Source: Bacteroidales bacterium
Lineage (GTDB): Bacteria > Bacteroidota > Bacteroidia > Bacteroidales > UBA932
Assembly: GCA_012839605.1 (NCBI GenBank)
Contig: DUNA01000047.1
Coordinates: forward strand, 1-39,192
DNA length: 39,192 bases
Reading direction: 5' to 3'
Part shown: positions 15,861-24,363 of the stretch, piece after piece
Numbering within the stretch: the stretch's first letter is position 1
Layout of the letters: each line of letters starts with the position of its first letter
Translations under genes and position numbers: made by a program
Notes under the pieces: generated by a model
What the model was told of the DNA's origin: nothing
Database searches by the model: none
The model's input: only the letters and a program-made list of their open reading frames with translations

Positions 15861-17129
15861 TCAGATTTCCGTAAAATGCAAATACTCATGCAATACTTTT
15901 GGCATGGATATCCCATCCGCTTTTTGATTGTTTTCCAACAAAGCGGCTACAATCCTGGGGAGAGCCAAAGCGCTGCCGTTTAAGGTGTGGACCAATTGCG
16001 GTTTTCCATCCGTATCTCTGTAACGGGCTTTCAACCGGTTGGATTGGAATGTTTCAAAATTGGATACGGAACTGACTTCCAACCAACGTTTTTGTGCGGC
16101 GGAATAGACTTCAAAGTCGTACGTCATGGCTGACGTAAATCCCATATCGGCTCCACACAGTCGCATGATGCGATAAGGCAGCTCCAACTGTTGTACCAAC
16201 CCTTCCACATGGGCTACCATACTGTCCAGCGCCTTGTACGATTCTGACGGAAGCGTTACTTGCACAATCTCTACTTTGTCAAATTGATGCAAACGGTTCA
16301 ATCCTCTCACGTCTTTACCGTAAGAGCCGGCTTCTCTGCGGAAGCACGGCGTATACGAAGTCAACTTCGCCGGCAATTCATCCTCCTGCAGCAACACGTC
16401 TCTATAGATGTTGGTGAGCGGAACTTCCGAGGTAGGAATCAAATAAAAATTATCCAATCCCACGTGGTACATCTGTTGTCCTTTGTCAGGCAACTGACCT
16501 GTTCCAAAGCCGGACTCTTCGTTCACCATCAAGGGGGGCATTATTTCTGTATAGCCGGCCCGGGCGTTGCTGTCTAAGAAAAACTGTATGAGGGCCGATT
16601 GCAACCGAGCTCCCTTCCCCGTATATACAGGAAAGCCTGCACCCGTCAATTTCACCCCCAGTTCAAAATCTATCAACTTGTATTTTTTGGCCAGTTCCCA
16701 GTGCGGCAATGCATCTTCCGGCAATTGAGGAAAGGTTCCTCCCTCTTTCACCTTCACGTTGTCCTCGGCACCATTTCCTTTTACCACCAATTGATGAGGC
16801 AGGTTGGGAAGCTGCACCAGCAGTTCCTGCATCTGCTTTTCATATAGGTCATGGGCTGCGCCCAAATCTCTTACTTGTTCTTTGATTTCCGTTGTGGCTT
16901 CCTTGATTTTTTCTACCTCGTCCCGTTTCCCTTGTTGCATAAGGGGTTTGATTTGCGAGGCCAACTCTTTTTGCCGAGCCACCAAAGCGTCTGCCTGCGT
17001 TTGAGAGGCCCTTCTGCTGGCATCTGCTTCCAAAATCTGTTCTACTAGAGAAGCTGCATCTACGTTCCGCACAGACAACCTCTCTATCACATACTCCGGA
17101 TCCTCTCTAAGTAATTTTAGTGTTAACAT
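15861..17129 (-). CDS. serS: Seryl-tRNA synthetase
   Basis: A 422-aa class II synthetase that charges tRNA-Ser. The N-terminal coiled-coil arm (about 30-105) that grips the tRNA variable loop is evident from its heptad-like Lys/Glu/Leu pattern (LASQIKPLMQQGKRDEVEKI). Class II motif 2 appears as TPCFRREAGSYGKDVRGLNRLHQF and motif 3 near LNGSALALPRIVAALLENNQ. The start is 4 bases after the Na/Pi cotransporter gene and its stop is 5 bases before ruvC, indicating an operon. Confidence 0.97.
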   Translation of the reverse strand: MLTLKLLREDPEYVIERLSVRNVDAASLVEQILEADASRRASQTQADALVARQKELASQIKPLMQQGKRDEVEKIKEATTEIKEQVRDLGAAHDLYEKQMQELLVQLPNLPHQLVVKGNGAEDNVKVKEGGTFPQLPEDALPHWELAKKYKLIDFELGVKLTGAGFPVYTGKGARLQSALIQFFLDSNARAGYTEIMPPLMVNEESGFGTGQLPDKGQQMYHVGLDNFYLIPTSEVPLTNIYRDVLLQEDELPAKLTSYTPCFRREAGSYGKDVRGLNRLHQFDKVEIVQVTLPSESYKALDSMVAHVEGLVQQLELPYRIMRLCGADMGFTSAMTYDFEVYSAAQKRWLEVSSVSNFETFQSNRLKARYRDTDGKPQLVHTLNGSALALPRIVAALLENNQKADGISMPKVLHEYLHFTEI

Positions 17130-17133
17130 ACTC

Positions 17134-18852
17134 TCAAGATTTTATCTCCATTATAGCTTCAGACACATTGATGATATAATCTCCTACGCGCTCACATTCA
17201 CCAATGACATCCATATAATACACACCGGTAAGGTAATCGTATGCTTTGTTTCCCAAACTAAGCATGTTGCCTTCTCTGAGCATATCCCGGTAGTTGTTGA
17301 TGTCCTTTTCTGCATCTTTGGCGTTTTCAATATTGCTCAATCGGGTATACCCTGCACTCAAATTGGCAATCATAATACCAAAGGCTTTATCAACCATATC
17401 CATCATACCGTGGATGTTTTTCAGCATCTTGTCGTCAAAGGAAATGTGGTTCAATCTCTTCCTCTGCAATACGCGGCCGATGGTGTACCCGGAATCTCCC
17501 ATACTCTCCAACTCTCCTATGATTTTATACATGGCTTGAATACGCTTCATAGATTCCGTACTGATTTCCTGTTCACCAATTTTATTCAAGTATTCGGCAA
17601 TTTCAAATTCTATCCTATCGCTGACTTCCTCATAATACGAAATCTTCTTGAACATCGTTTCAAACTCTTCTTCGTCTTGGACTCCCATGGCGTTTCTTAT
17701 CAATGTAAATTGACGTGTGATGATGTTTGCAAAGTGAACGATTTCTTGCCTAACCTGGTCTAACGACAGTTCTGCCGTACTCAACATACCGGCTTGGATG
17801 AACTTCAATCGGTGCTTTTCTTTTTCATCCGGACTCTTAATGGCCAGGGTGACCACTTTAACCAACACTTGTGTAAATCCTACCAACAGCAATGTATTGG
17901 CCACGTTAAAGAGCGTGTGCAGCAAGGACACGGAATACAACATAGACGTGGCTGCTGCTTCCGGGCTTACCGCTTGGGCAATGGGAACAAACGGATCGGC
18001 TCCGCCAAATCCCGTAATAATAAAGCTTATAAGCCTGAGGAAGGGCCTGAAGAAAACCAAAGCCCAGGTGATACCCATTAAGTTAAACACCGTATGCGCC
18101 AGAGCCGCTCTTTTAGCCGACACGTTACCTACAGATGCCGCAATGTTGACCGTAACCGTAGTCCCCACGTTTTCTCCCAGTACCATAGCCGCAGCCAATT
18201 CAAAAGGAATCCATCCAAAGTTTACCATGACCAATGTCAACGCCATAGTGGCACTGGACGACTGCAGAATCATGGTCAACAACGTACCAATACCTACAAA
18301 CATAAGGATGGAGCCAAAGCCATTTCCGGTGAAACCTTGAAGGAACGACAACGCCTCGGGATTGGCCGACAAATCCGGAACGGAACTTTTGAGAAATCCC
18401 AGTCCCAAGAAAAGCAAGGCAAATCCAATAACCATCTCTCCCGAATTTTTCCGCCTTTGTTTTTTTGACATCGTCAATATGAATCCTATGGCTATCAATG
18501 GAATAGCCAGTATGGTAATGTCTGCTTTAAAACCCAGCAATGAAATAATCCAGGCCGTAACCGTTGTTCCAATATTGGCTCCCATGATAACGCCCACGGC
18601 TTGCGCCAACGTTAGCAACCCTGCGTTCACAAAACTGACTACCATTACGGTAGTAGCACTGGACGATTGAATAATGGCTGTTATGGTAAGTCCCGTTATG
18701 ACTCGTTTGAACGAATTGGATGTCATAGAGGCCAGAAAACTTCTCAATCCGTCCCCGGCTACTTTCTGTAACGATTCGCTCATAAGCGTCATTCCGTACA
18801 AGAAAAGCCCCAGAGATCCGGCCAAATTGAGAATTTGTAATACAGTATTCAT
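17134..18852 (-). CDS. Na+/phosphate cotransporter with C-terminal PhoU-like domain
   Basis: A 572-aa NptA/PNaS-family protein. The membrane half (about 1-330) contains the two inverted signature repeats IIQSSSATTVMVV and ILQSSSATMALTL, each followed by a glycine-rich GANIGTTVT or GENVGTTVT segment. The cytoplasmic C-terminal half (about 350-570) is helical and PhoU-like, presumably regulating transport. It heads a group with serS and ruvC. A CATCTTTG box lies 19 bases upstream of the start. Substrate is taken from the family: phosphate with sodium. Confidence 0.92.
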   Translation of the reverse strand: MNTVLQILNLAGSLGLFLYGMTLMSESLQKVAGDGLRSFLASMTSNSFKRVITGLTITAIIQSSSATTVMVVSFVNAGLLTLAQAVGVIMGANIGTTVTAWIISLLGFKADITILAIPLIAIGFILTMSKKQRRKNSGEMVIGFALLFLGLGFLKSSVPDLSANPEALSFLQGFTGNGFGSILMFVGIGTLLTMILQSSSATMALTLVMVNFGWIPFELAAAMVLGENVGTTVTVNIAASVGNVSAKRAALAHTVFNLMGITWALVFFRPFLRLISFIITGFGGADPFVPIAQAVSPEAAATSMLYSVSLLHTLFNVANTLLLVGFTQVLVKVVTLAIKSPDEKEKHRLKFIQAGMLSTAELSLDQVRQEIVHFANIITRQFTLIRNAMGVQDEEEFETMFKKISYYEEVSDRIEFEIAEYLNKIGEQEISTESMKRIQAMYKIIGELESMGDSGYTIGRVLQRKRLNHISFDDKMLKNIHGMMDMVDKAFGIMIANLSAGYTRLSNIENAKDAEKDINNYRDMLREGNMLSLGNKAYDYLTGVYYMDVIGECERVGDYIINVSEAIMEIKS

Positions 18853-18870
18853 AATTTTGAAATTACGCTA

Positions 18871-18878
18871 CAAAGATG
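18871..18878 (-). promoter_or_regulatory. Weak -7 box before the Na/Pi cotransporter gene
   Basis: Minus-strand CATCTTTG differs by one base from TAnnTTTG and lies between the rpmA terminator and the cotransporter ATG. No well-spaced TTG is seen. Confidence 0.4.
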
Positions 18879-18901
18879 CATTGTTTTTTGCGTTTTATAA
18901 A

Positions 18902-18938
18902 CAAAAGGTCGGTATGATTTTCTCATACCGACCTTTTG
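18902..18938 (-). terminator. Intrinsic terminator after rpmA
   Basis: A perfect 16-bp stem (18902-18917 with 18923-18938) with a 5-base loop, followed on the minus strand by a T/A-rich tract. It is the strongest terminator hairpin in the window and separates rplU-rpmA from the cotransporter group. Confidence 0.88.
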
Positions 18939-18957
18939 CTGTTTCATTACCGGTTAC

Positions 18958-19215
18958 TTATGCCATGGGCTGAACAGATACATATGATTTGTTGTTGGCC
19001 TTCTTGCGAAAAACCACAACGCCGTCTACAAGCGCATACAACGTATGATCTTTACCTATTCCAACGTTTTCTCCGGGATTGTGTACAGTACCTCTTTGAC
19101 GAACCAAAATATTGCCAGCTTTGGCTTTTTGTCCGCCAAACAGTTTAACACCTAAACGTTTGCTGTGTGATTCACGGCCGTTCTTTGAACTGCCAACACC
19201 TTTCTTATGAGCCAT
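18958..19215 (-). CDS. rpmA: 50S ribosomal protein L27
   Basis: An 85-aa ribosomal protein of the large subunit near the peptidyl-transferase centre. The N-terminus [20 protein letters not shown] is diagnostic, followed by [20 protein letters not shown]. No N-terminal cleavable extension of the Firmicutes type is present. It lies 18 bases after rplU, the standard gene order, and is followed by a strong terminator. Confidence 0.97.
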   Translation of the reverse strand: MAHKKGVGSSKNGRESHSKRLGVKLFGGQKAKAGNILVRQRGTVHNPGENVGIGKDHTLYALVDGVVVFRKKANNKSYVSVQPMA

Positions 19216-19233
19216 AATCCTACGTTTTACAAG

Positions 19234-19542
19234 TTATGAAATGGTATTAATGCGGATTTGTGTCAGTTGCTGACGGTGTCCGTTACACTTCTGGTATCCT
19301 TTTCTTCTTTTCTTCTTAAATACCAAAATTTTATCTCCTTTCAAATGTTTGAGAACGGTAGCCGTTACTGCCACACCTTCCAGGAAAGGTTTGCCAATCT
19401 GCACATTGCCTTCGTTATCTTTGAGCAACACTTTGTCAATGGTAAACTCGGCACCTTCTTCTTCCTGTAAGCGGTGTACGTACAATTTCCACCCCTCTTG
19501 CACTTTGAATTGTTGTCCTGCAATATCTACAATTGCGTACAT
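19234..19542 (-). CDS. rplU: 50S ribosomal protein L21
   Basis: A 102-aa large-subunit protein with the family start MYAIVDIAGQQFKVQEG and the KKRRKGYQKCNGHRQQLTQI C-terminus that contacts 23S rRNA. It is the first gene of the rplU-rpmA operon. The transcript should carry a leader of about 95 bases (19543-19637) rich in A/T with a short CCGC..GCGG dyad near 19569. Autogenous control through that leader is possible but unproven. Confidence 0.97.
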   Translation of the reverse strand: MYAIVDIAGQQFKVQEGWKLYVHRLQEEEGAEFTIDKVLLKDNEGNVQIGKPFLEGVAVTATVLKHLKGDKILVFKKKRRKGYQKCNGHRQQLTQIRINTIS

Positions 19543-19644
19543 AAAAAATATATTTTTAAATTATGACCGCAAGCGGATATTTTTAAATACCTCTTTTACA
19601 GTAGCTTAACGGCCCTATCGTGTTTTCAAACAAAATCAGGACTG

Positions 19645-19675
19645 CAAAGGTAAAAAAGTTTCCCCGAATACCAAA
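19645..19675 (-). promoter_or_regulatory. Promoter of rplU-rpmA
   Basis: Minus-strand TTTG (19675-19672), 19 bp, then TACCTTTG (19652-19645): a full consensus match. It overlaps the region of the opposing ATPase promoter. Confidence 0.8.
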
Positions 19676-19682
19676 GAAAAAG

Positions 19683-19690
19683 TATCTTTG
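19683..19690 (+). promoter_or_regulatory. -7 box of the ATPase-sirtuin operon promoter
   Basis: TATCTTTG, a perfect TAnnTTTG match 22 bases before the ATG at 19713. It also decides the start, because the in-frame GTG upstream at 19620 would precede it. Confidence 0.65.
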
Positions 19691-19712
19691 TCTAATTGCA
19701 AAACAACCCTTT

Positions 19713-20852
19713 ATGAACACTCCTTTTCTTTATACACGTCCCTTACAACCTAACGAAATGCTAGGCAGAACGTCCGGCACCAACTGGTTGGCGTCCAACC
19801 TGCAAAAAGGGCAACATACCGTAATTTGGGACCATCCAAAAACGGGGAAGAGTTCCCTCATCAACAAAGCCCTTTCACACATAGAGAAAATGGACAAAGC
19901 CCCCGTCGTATGCAGGTTGTCTTGTTTCAACATCAGAAGCGAAAATTCTTTTTATGCGGCGTGTGCCAATGCCCTCTTCCATCAGGTAGCCAACACCTTA
20001 GGAGAATGGGAAGACCTTATTCAAAGGCTGCTGCCCGCCTGTTCTCCGCAAGTATTTATTCCTCGTTTTCAAGAAGAAGAGATGGCCCTCCTGTTTGAAA
20101 ATCCGTTGGAAGAAGAAGCCGTTGAAGAGTTGGCCGTTTTTCCGGAACGTTTGACAAACCATTTGAACAAACAAATCATTCTTGTTCTGGATTCTTTTCA
20201 TACGCTTGATATCAGCAAACGGATGATCCGGTTGTGGAAGAAAATGAAAGGCGTCACGTTTCTTTTTTGCGGTACCGGCAGCGTTCACTCGTCCGGTTTC
20301 TCTATATATCGTCAGCTTTTTGGTTACGGGATGCCCTTTCATAAGTTTGCCGAATACATACCTTTAGAAGACATTGAAGAAAAGGAATTCACAGATTATA
20401 TCATACGAAATTTTGCCAAAGCCGGCCGGGTGATTTCTAAAGATTTTGCAGAAATGATCACACGCAAAATGGAAGGCCATCCGTATTACGTACAATGCTT
20501 TGCAGACATCTGTTTCTCCAATACAAAAGGCTACATGAACGAGTCCATGTTTTTGAACGGTCTGGAAGAACTTTTAGAAATATTCAGACAGCCTTTTGAA
20601 TACATATGCCAGGGACTTTCCACGCCGCAGATTCATTTCTTAAGAGCTTTGGCAGACAACGAAGAACAATTGTGTTCGCAAGAAGTCCTTGAAAAATACA
20701 ATTTGGCTTCTTCTGCACACGTGAGCCGTGTAAGAAGTGCCTTGGAAAAGAAAAACATTATAGAAATTGTTCGCAAAAAGCCACGGTTTATAGATCCTTT
20801 ATTCAGCCTGTGGTTTAGAGAACGTTTCAACAAAACATACTGGATACCATGA
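19713..20852 (+). CDS. Archaeal-type AAA ATPase-like protein with an altered Walker B
   Basis: A 379-aa protein of the predicted-ATPase family common in Bacteroidales (archaeal ATPase domain with a C-terminal winged helix). The P-loop reads DHPKTGKSSL (about residues 46-55). The Walker B strand reads IILVLDSFHTL, so the usual catalytic Glu after Asp is Ser. The sensor region is LFCGTGSVHSSG. The C-terminal part (about 300-379) is a winged-helix-like segment ending in the family's FIDPLFSLWFRERF motif. The ATG at 19713 fits the promoter. The gene overlaps the sirtuin gene by 4 bases. It may bind ATP without efficient hydrolysis; its role is unknown. Confidence 0.82.
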   Translation: MNTPFLYTRPLQPNEMLGRTSGTNWLASNLQKGQHTVIWDHPKTGKSSLINKALSHIEKMDKAPVVCRLSCFNIRSENSFYAACANALFHQVANTLGEWEDLIQRLLPACSPQVFIPRFQEEEMALLFENPLEEEAVEELAVFPERLTNHLNKQIILVLDSFHTLDISKRMIRLWKKMKGVTFLFCGTGSVHSSGFSIYRQLFGYGMPFHKFAEYIPLEDIEEKEFTDYIIRNFAKAGRVISKDFAEMITRKMEGHPYYVQCFADICFSNTKGYMNESMFLNGLEELLEIFRQPFEYICQGLSTPQIHFLRALADNEEQLCSQEVLEKYNLASSAHVSRVRSALEKKNIIEIVRKKPRFIDPLFSLWFRERFNKTYWIP

Positions 20853-21538
20853 AAAAACTTGTAGTATTGACCGGAGCGGGAATGAGCGCTCAAAGCGGGA
20901 TAAAAACATTTAGAGACAGCGGAGGTTTGTGGGAGAATTACCCGGTCCATGAAGTAGCTTCTATAGAAGGATGGCATAAAAACCCCCGGCTGATGCTAAC
21001 CTTTTACAACGAAAGACGAGCACAATTGAAAGAAGTAGAGCCCAACGAAGGACATAAAGTGCTCAGCAGATTGGAACAGTTTTTTGACGTATACATTGTA
21101 ACACAAAACGTGGACGATTTGCACGAACGGGCCGGTAGCCAACACGTTCTTCATTTGCATGGAGAGTTGACAAAAGCCAGGAGTGTTGATAACCCAAGTC
21201 TTGTTACCTCCATAGGATATGACCCCATTGAGTGGGGAGACAAAGCAGAAGACGGAGCGCAACTCAGGCCCCATATCGTCTGGTTTGGAGAAGCCGTGCC
21301 CAAAATGGAAGAAGCCATTGCTTTGACGCGTAAAGCAGACATTTTGCTTGTAGTAGGTACTTCTCTTGCCGTATATCCGGCCGCCGGATTGATAGACTTT
21401 ACAGCAGATGATGTACCTTTATACTTGGTAGACCCAAAACCGGCTCCCGTAAGACATAAAAAAGTCCATGTAGTGGAGCAAAAAGCAGTTGAAGGACTGC
21501 TTCAACTGGAACATATTTTGCCGGAACGTTATGCCTAA
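20849..21538 (+). CDS. cobB: SIR2-family NAD-dependent protein deacylase, CobB/SIRT5-like, lacking zinc cysteines
   Basis: A 229-aa sirtuin that removes acyl groups from lysines using NAD. It has the NAD motif GAGMSAQSGIKTFRDSGGLW (9-28), TQNVDD (85-90) and the catalytic H104 in LHLHGEL. Y53 and R56 in FYNERR match the Tyr-x2-Arg pair that gives CobB and SIRT5 desuccinylase activity. The small domain (about 108-135) contains none of the four cysteines of the structural zinc site. It overlaps the ATPase gene by 4 bases and is followed 3 bases later by the FAD/Fe-S oxidoreductase. Function is well supported; acyl preference is inferred. Confidence 0.92.
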   Translation: MKKLVVLTGAGMSAQSGIKTFRDSGGLWENYPVHEVASIEGWHKNPRLMLTFYNERRAQLKEVEPNEGHKVLSRLEQFFDVYIVTQNVDDLHERAGSQHVLHLHGELTKARSVDNPSLVTSIGYDPIEWGDKAEDGAQLRPHIVWFGEAVPKMEEAIALTRKADILLVVGTSLAVYPAAGLIDFTADDVPLYLVDPKPAPVRHKKVHVVEQKAVEGLLQLEHILPERYA

Positions 21539-21541
21539 TTT

Positions 21542-24361
21542 ATGATCTCAGAAAAACTTTTCTCAGGAATCCTGCCCCGCAGTGCAATTAAAACAGATTA
21601 CCTGCATCGTTTTGCATGGGGAACAGACGCTAGTTTTTATAGAAAAATCCCACAAATCGTGCTTTTTCCTCAAACAGAGGAACAAGTATCCAAGATTCTG
21701 GCCGTTTGTCATAAAAAGAAGATTGCCGTTACCTTTAGAGCGGCCGGTACCAGCCTGTCAGGCCAAAGCCTTTCTGATAGTGTCTTACTGGTGGCGGCAC
21801 ACGGTTGGGAAAATTACCGCATCTACGGAAACGGAGAAATCATATCTCTGCAGCCGGGAATTGTTGGAGACCGGGTGAACGAGATCCTTCTCCCCTACGG
21901 ACGCAAGTTCTCTCCGGACCCTGCTTCTGTTTCCTCGGCCATGGTCGGGGGCATAGTGGCCAACAACGCTTCCGGTATGAATTGCGGAACGCATGCCAAC
22001 AGCCACCGCATCCTTCGTTCAGCAAGAGTGATTTTGGCTGACGGAACCGTTTTGGATACCGGTGATGAAAAGTCAAAAGAAACGTTTTCACGCACCCACG
22101 CGGAATTTCTCATGGGTATTATACGGTTGCGGGAACACGTAATGAAACAACCGGAGCTGGTAGAACGTATCAAACGCAAATACAGCATCAAAAACGTTAC
22201 GGGATTAAACTTGCTCCCGTTGGTGGAATTCGAAGACCCGTTTGATATCATAACACACCTTATGGCCGGTTCCGAGGGCACATTGGCTTTCCTGTCTGAA
22301 GTCACAGTCAACACAGAACCTGTATCGGAATTTCAAGCCAGTGCCATGGCATATTTTCCCCATGCAGAAGAAGCGTGCCGAGCCGTTCAAGCCCTCAGAA
22401 AATTGCCGGTCATTGGCGTGGAAATGTTGGACAGAAAGTCTCTGCGCTCCGTAGAAGACAAAGAAGGCATACCGGCTTTTATCAAAGACCTGCCGGAAGG
22501 AGCTACGTCCCTGCTCATAGAAACGGCCGCATGCGACAAAGAAACGTTGAAGAAAAACATTTCTGACATCACGTTGGATTTGAACCGTTTTGCTACCGTT
22601 CATCCCGTAGTGTTTACAGACAAAGAAGAGGAATATTCTCTGTTGTGGGATATCCGTTCCGGTATTTTCCCGTCCGTAGGAGCCATGCGTCCTGCCGGTA
22701 CTACGTCTATGATAGAAGACGTGGCATTCCATCCGCAAGATTTGCACAAAGCCGTTCCGCAATTGCAACAGTTGTTGGAAGAGTTTGGATACCACGATGG
22801 TGCCATCTACGGCCACGCTTTGGAAGGAAATTTTCACTTCATTTTGAACCAATCTTTTGATACGCCGCAAGAGACAGATCGTTACAAACGTTTTATGGAC
22901 AGGGTCGTTTCTCTTGTTGTAGGACAATACGACGGTTCTTTGAAAGCCGAACACGGTACGGGCATCAACATGGCGCCTTTTGTAGAACGAGAATGGGGAC
23001 AGGCAGCGTTTGAAGTCATGAAGCAAATCAAATTGCTCTTTGATTTCAAAAACATGTTAAATCCCGGTGTGATTTTCAACGACGATCCGTTGTGTCACGT
23101 CAAAAATTTCAAGCCCATGCCGGCCGTACATCCGGTAGTAGACAAATGCATTGAATGCGGCTTCTGTGAAATCAATTGCCTGACATGGGGAAAAACACTC
23201 AGTTCCAGACAACGGATAGCCGCACAAAGAGAAATCCACAGGCTTGAAAAAACAGGAGAAGAAACGGCCTTATTGAAAAAACTGAAAAAAAGTTATTTCT
23301 ATCCGGGAAGGGCTACGTGTGCCGTAGACGGCTTGTGTGCCACATCTTGCCCCATGGATATCAACACGGGAGATTTGACACTCTATCTAAGAGAACAAGC
23401 GCATCCCAAAGGATCTCCGGACGAATTGGCAGGCCGTCTGTCGGCCAACCATTTTCAAGGACTCAAAAACATCATGCGCATCATCTTAAGGCTGGCGCGC
23501 ACAGCACACACGGTGCTGGGTACCTTCCTGATGGTTCAACTCACAAAATTAGCACATTGGCTGGGCTTTCCGCTATGGACACCGGCCATGCCCAATGGGC
23601 ACCGTGTAAAACCTATACTGCAACAAGCACGCCCTGCCGGTCATCCGGACACAGTGGTGTACTTTCCTTCTTGTATAAACCAAAGCATGGGTGTAGCCAA
23701 AGGCGCTCCCGACAATACGCCCTTGACAGAAAAGATGGTAGGCTTACTAAGGAAAGCAGGCTACCGTGTCATCTATCCGGACAACATGGACTCCCTCTGT
23801 TGCGGTACCATATGGGAAAGCAAAGGCATGCCGCATGTGGCAGATGAAAAAACAGAAGAGCTGGGGAAAGCCCTTTGGGTTGCCAGCCGGGCAGGCAAAT
23901 ATCCCGTATTGTGTGACCAGAGTCCTTGCTTGTACAGAATGCGAGAGAAAATCACAGGTATGCATCTGTACGAACCGGTAGAATTTATAGAGACATTTTT
24001 AGTGCCCAGACTGGATTTTCATCCTACAGACAATCCGGTAGCTCTCCACGTTACGTGTACCTCTAAAAAGATGCACTTGGACAAAGACATGCTTCGTCTG
24101 GCTCAAAGGTGTTCTACACGGGTACTCGTACCGCATGAAGTGGGTTGTTGCGGATTTGCCGGAGACAAGGGATTTACTCGTCCGGAAATCAACGAATACG
24201 CCCTGAGAAAACTCAAACCGCAACTGGAAGCGGCAGAGGTAAAAGTAGGCTATTCCAACAGCCGTACATGTGAAATAGGATTGACAACATACGGTGGTGT
24301 ACCCTACATGTCCTTAGTGTACCTTGTAGATGCATGTACCACCCCCAAACAAAATACATAA
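21542..24361 (+). CDS. FAD-linked oxidase fused to Fe-S/CCG domains (D-lactate or 2-hydroxyacid dehydrogenase type)
   Basis: A 939-aa fusion. The N-terminal part (about 1-470) is a GlcD/Dld-like FAD-binding oxidase, with FRAAGTSLSGQSL and PDPASVSSAMVGGIVANNASGMN forming the FAD site and AEHGTGIN near its end. The middle carries Fe-S ligands C536, C539, C542 and C546 (CIECGFCEINC), plus C593, C599 and C603 (CAVDGLCATSCP). The C-terminal part has two CCG-type motifs, LCCGTIW and GCCGFAGDKGF, as in GlcF and HdrB-like quinone-linked subunits. It probably oxidises D-lactate or a related 2-hydroxy acid and passes electrons to the quinone pool. The gene is embedded in the ATPase-sirtuin operon. The substrate is inferred. 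Confidence 0.9.
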   Translation: MISEKLFSGILPRSAIKTDYLHRFAWGTDASFYRKIPQIVLFPQTEEQVSKILAVCHKKKIAVTFRAAGTSLSGQSLSDSVLLVAAHGWENYRIYGNGEIISLQPGIVGDRVNEILLPYGRKFSPDPASVSSAMVGGIVANNASGMNCGTHANSHRILRSARVILADGTVLDTGDEKSKETFSRTHAEFLMGIIRLREHVMKQPELVERIKRKYSIKNVTGLNLLPLVEFEDPFDIITHLMAGSEGTLAFLSEVTVNTEPVSEFQASAMAYFPHAEEACRAVQALRKLPVIGVEMLDRKSLRSVEDKEGIPAFIKDLPEGATSLLIETAACDKETLKKNISDITLDLNRFATVHPVVFTDKEEEYSLLWDIRSGIFPSVGAMRPAGTTSMIEDVAFHPQDLHKAVPQLQQLLEEFGYHDGAIYGHALEGNFHFILNQSFDTPQETDRYKRFMDRVVSLVVGQYDGSLKAEHGTGINMAPFVEREWGQAAFEVMKQIKLLFDFKNMLNPGVIFNDDPLCHVKNFKPMPAVHPVVDKCIECGFCEINCLTWGKTLSSRQRIAAQREIHRLEKTGEETALLKKLKKSYFYPGRATCAVDGLCATSCPMDINTGDLTLYLREQAHPKGSPDELAGRLSANHFQGLKNIMRIILRLARTAHTVLGTFLMVQLTKLAHWLGFPLWTPAMPNGHRVKPILQQARPAGHPDTVVYFPSCINQSMGVAKGAPDNTPLTEKMVGLLRKAGYRVIYPDNMDSLCCGTIWESKGMPHVADEKTEELGKALWVASRAGKYPVLCDQSPCLYRMREKITGMHLYEPVEFIETFLVPRLDFHPTDNPVALHVTCTSKKMHLDKDMLRLAQRCSTRVLVPHEVGCCGFAGDKGFTRPEINEYALRKLKPQLEAAEVKVGYSNSRTCEIGLTTYGGVPYMSLVYLVDACTTPKQNT

Positions 24362-24363
24362 CA

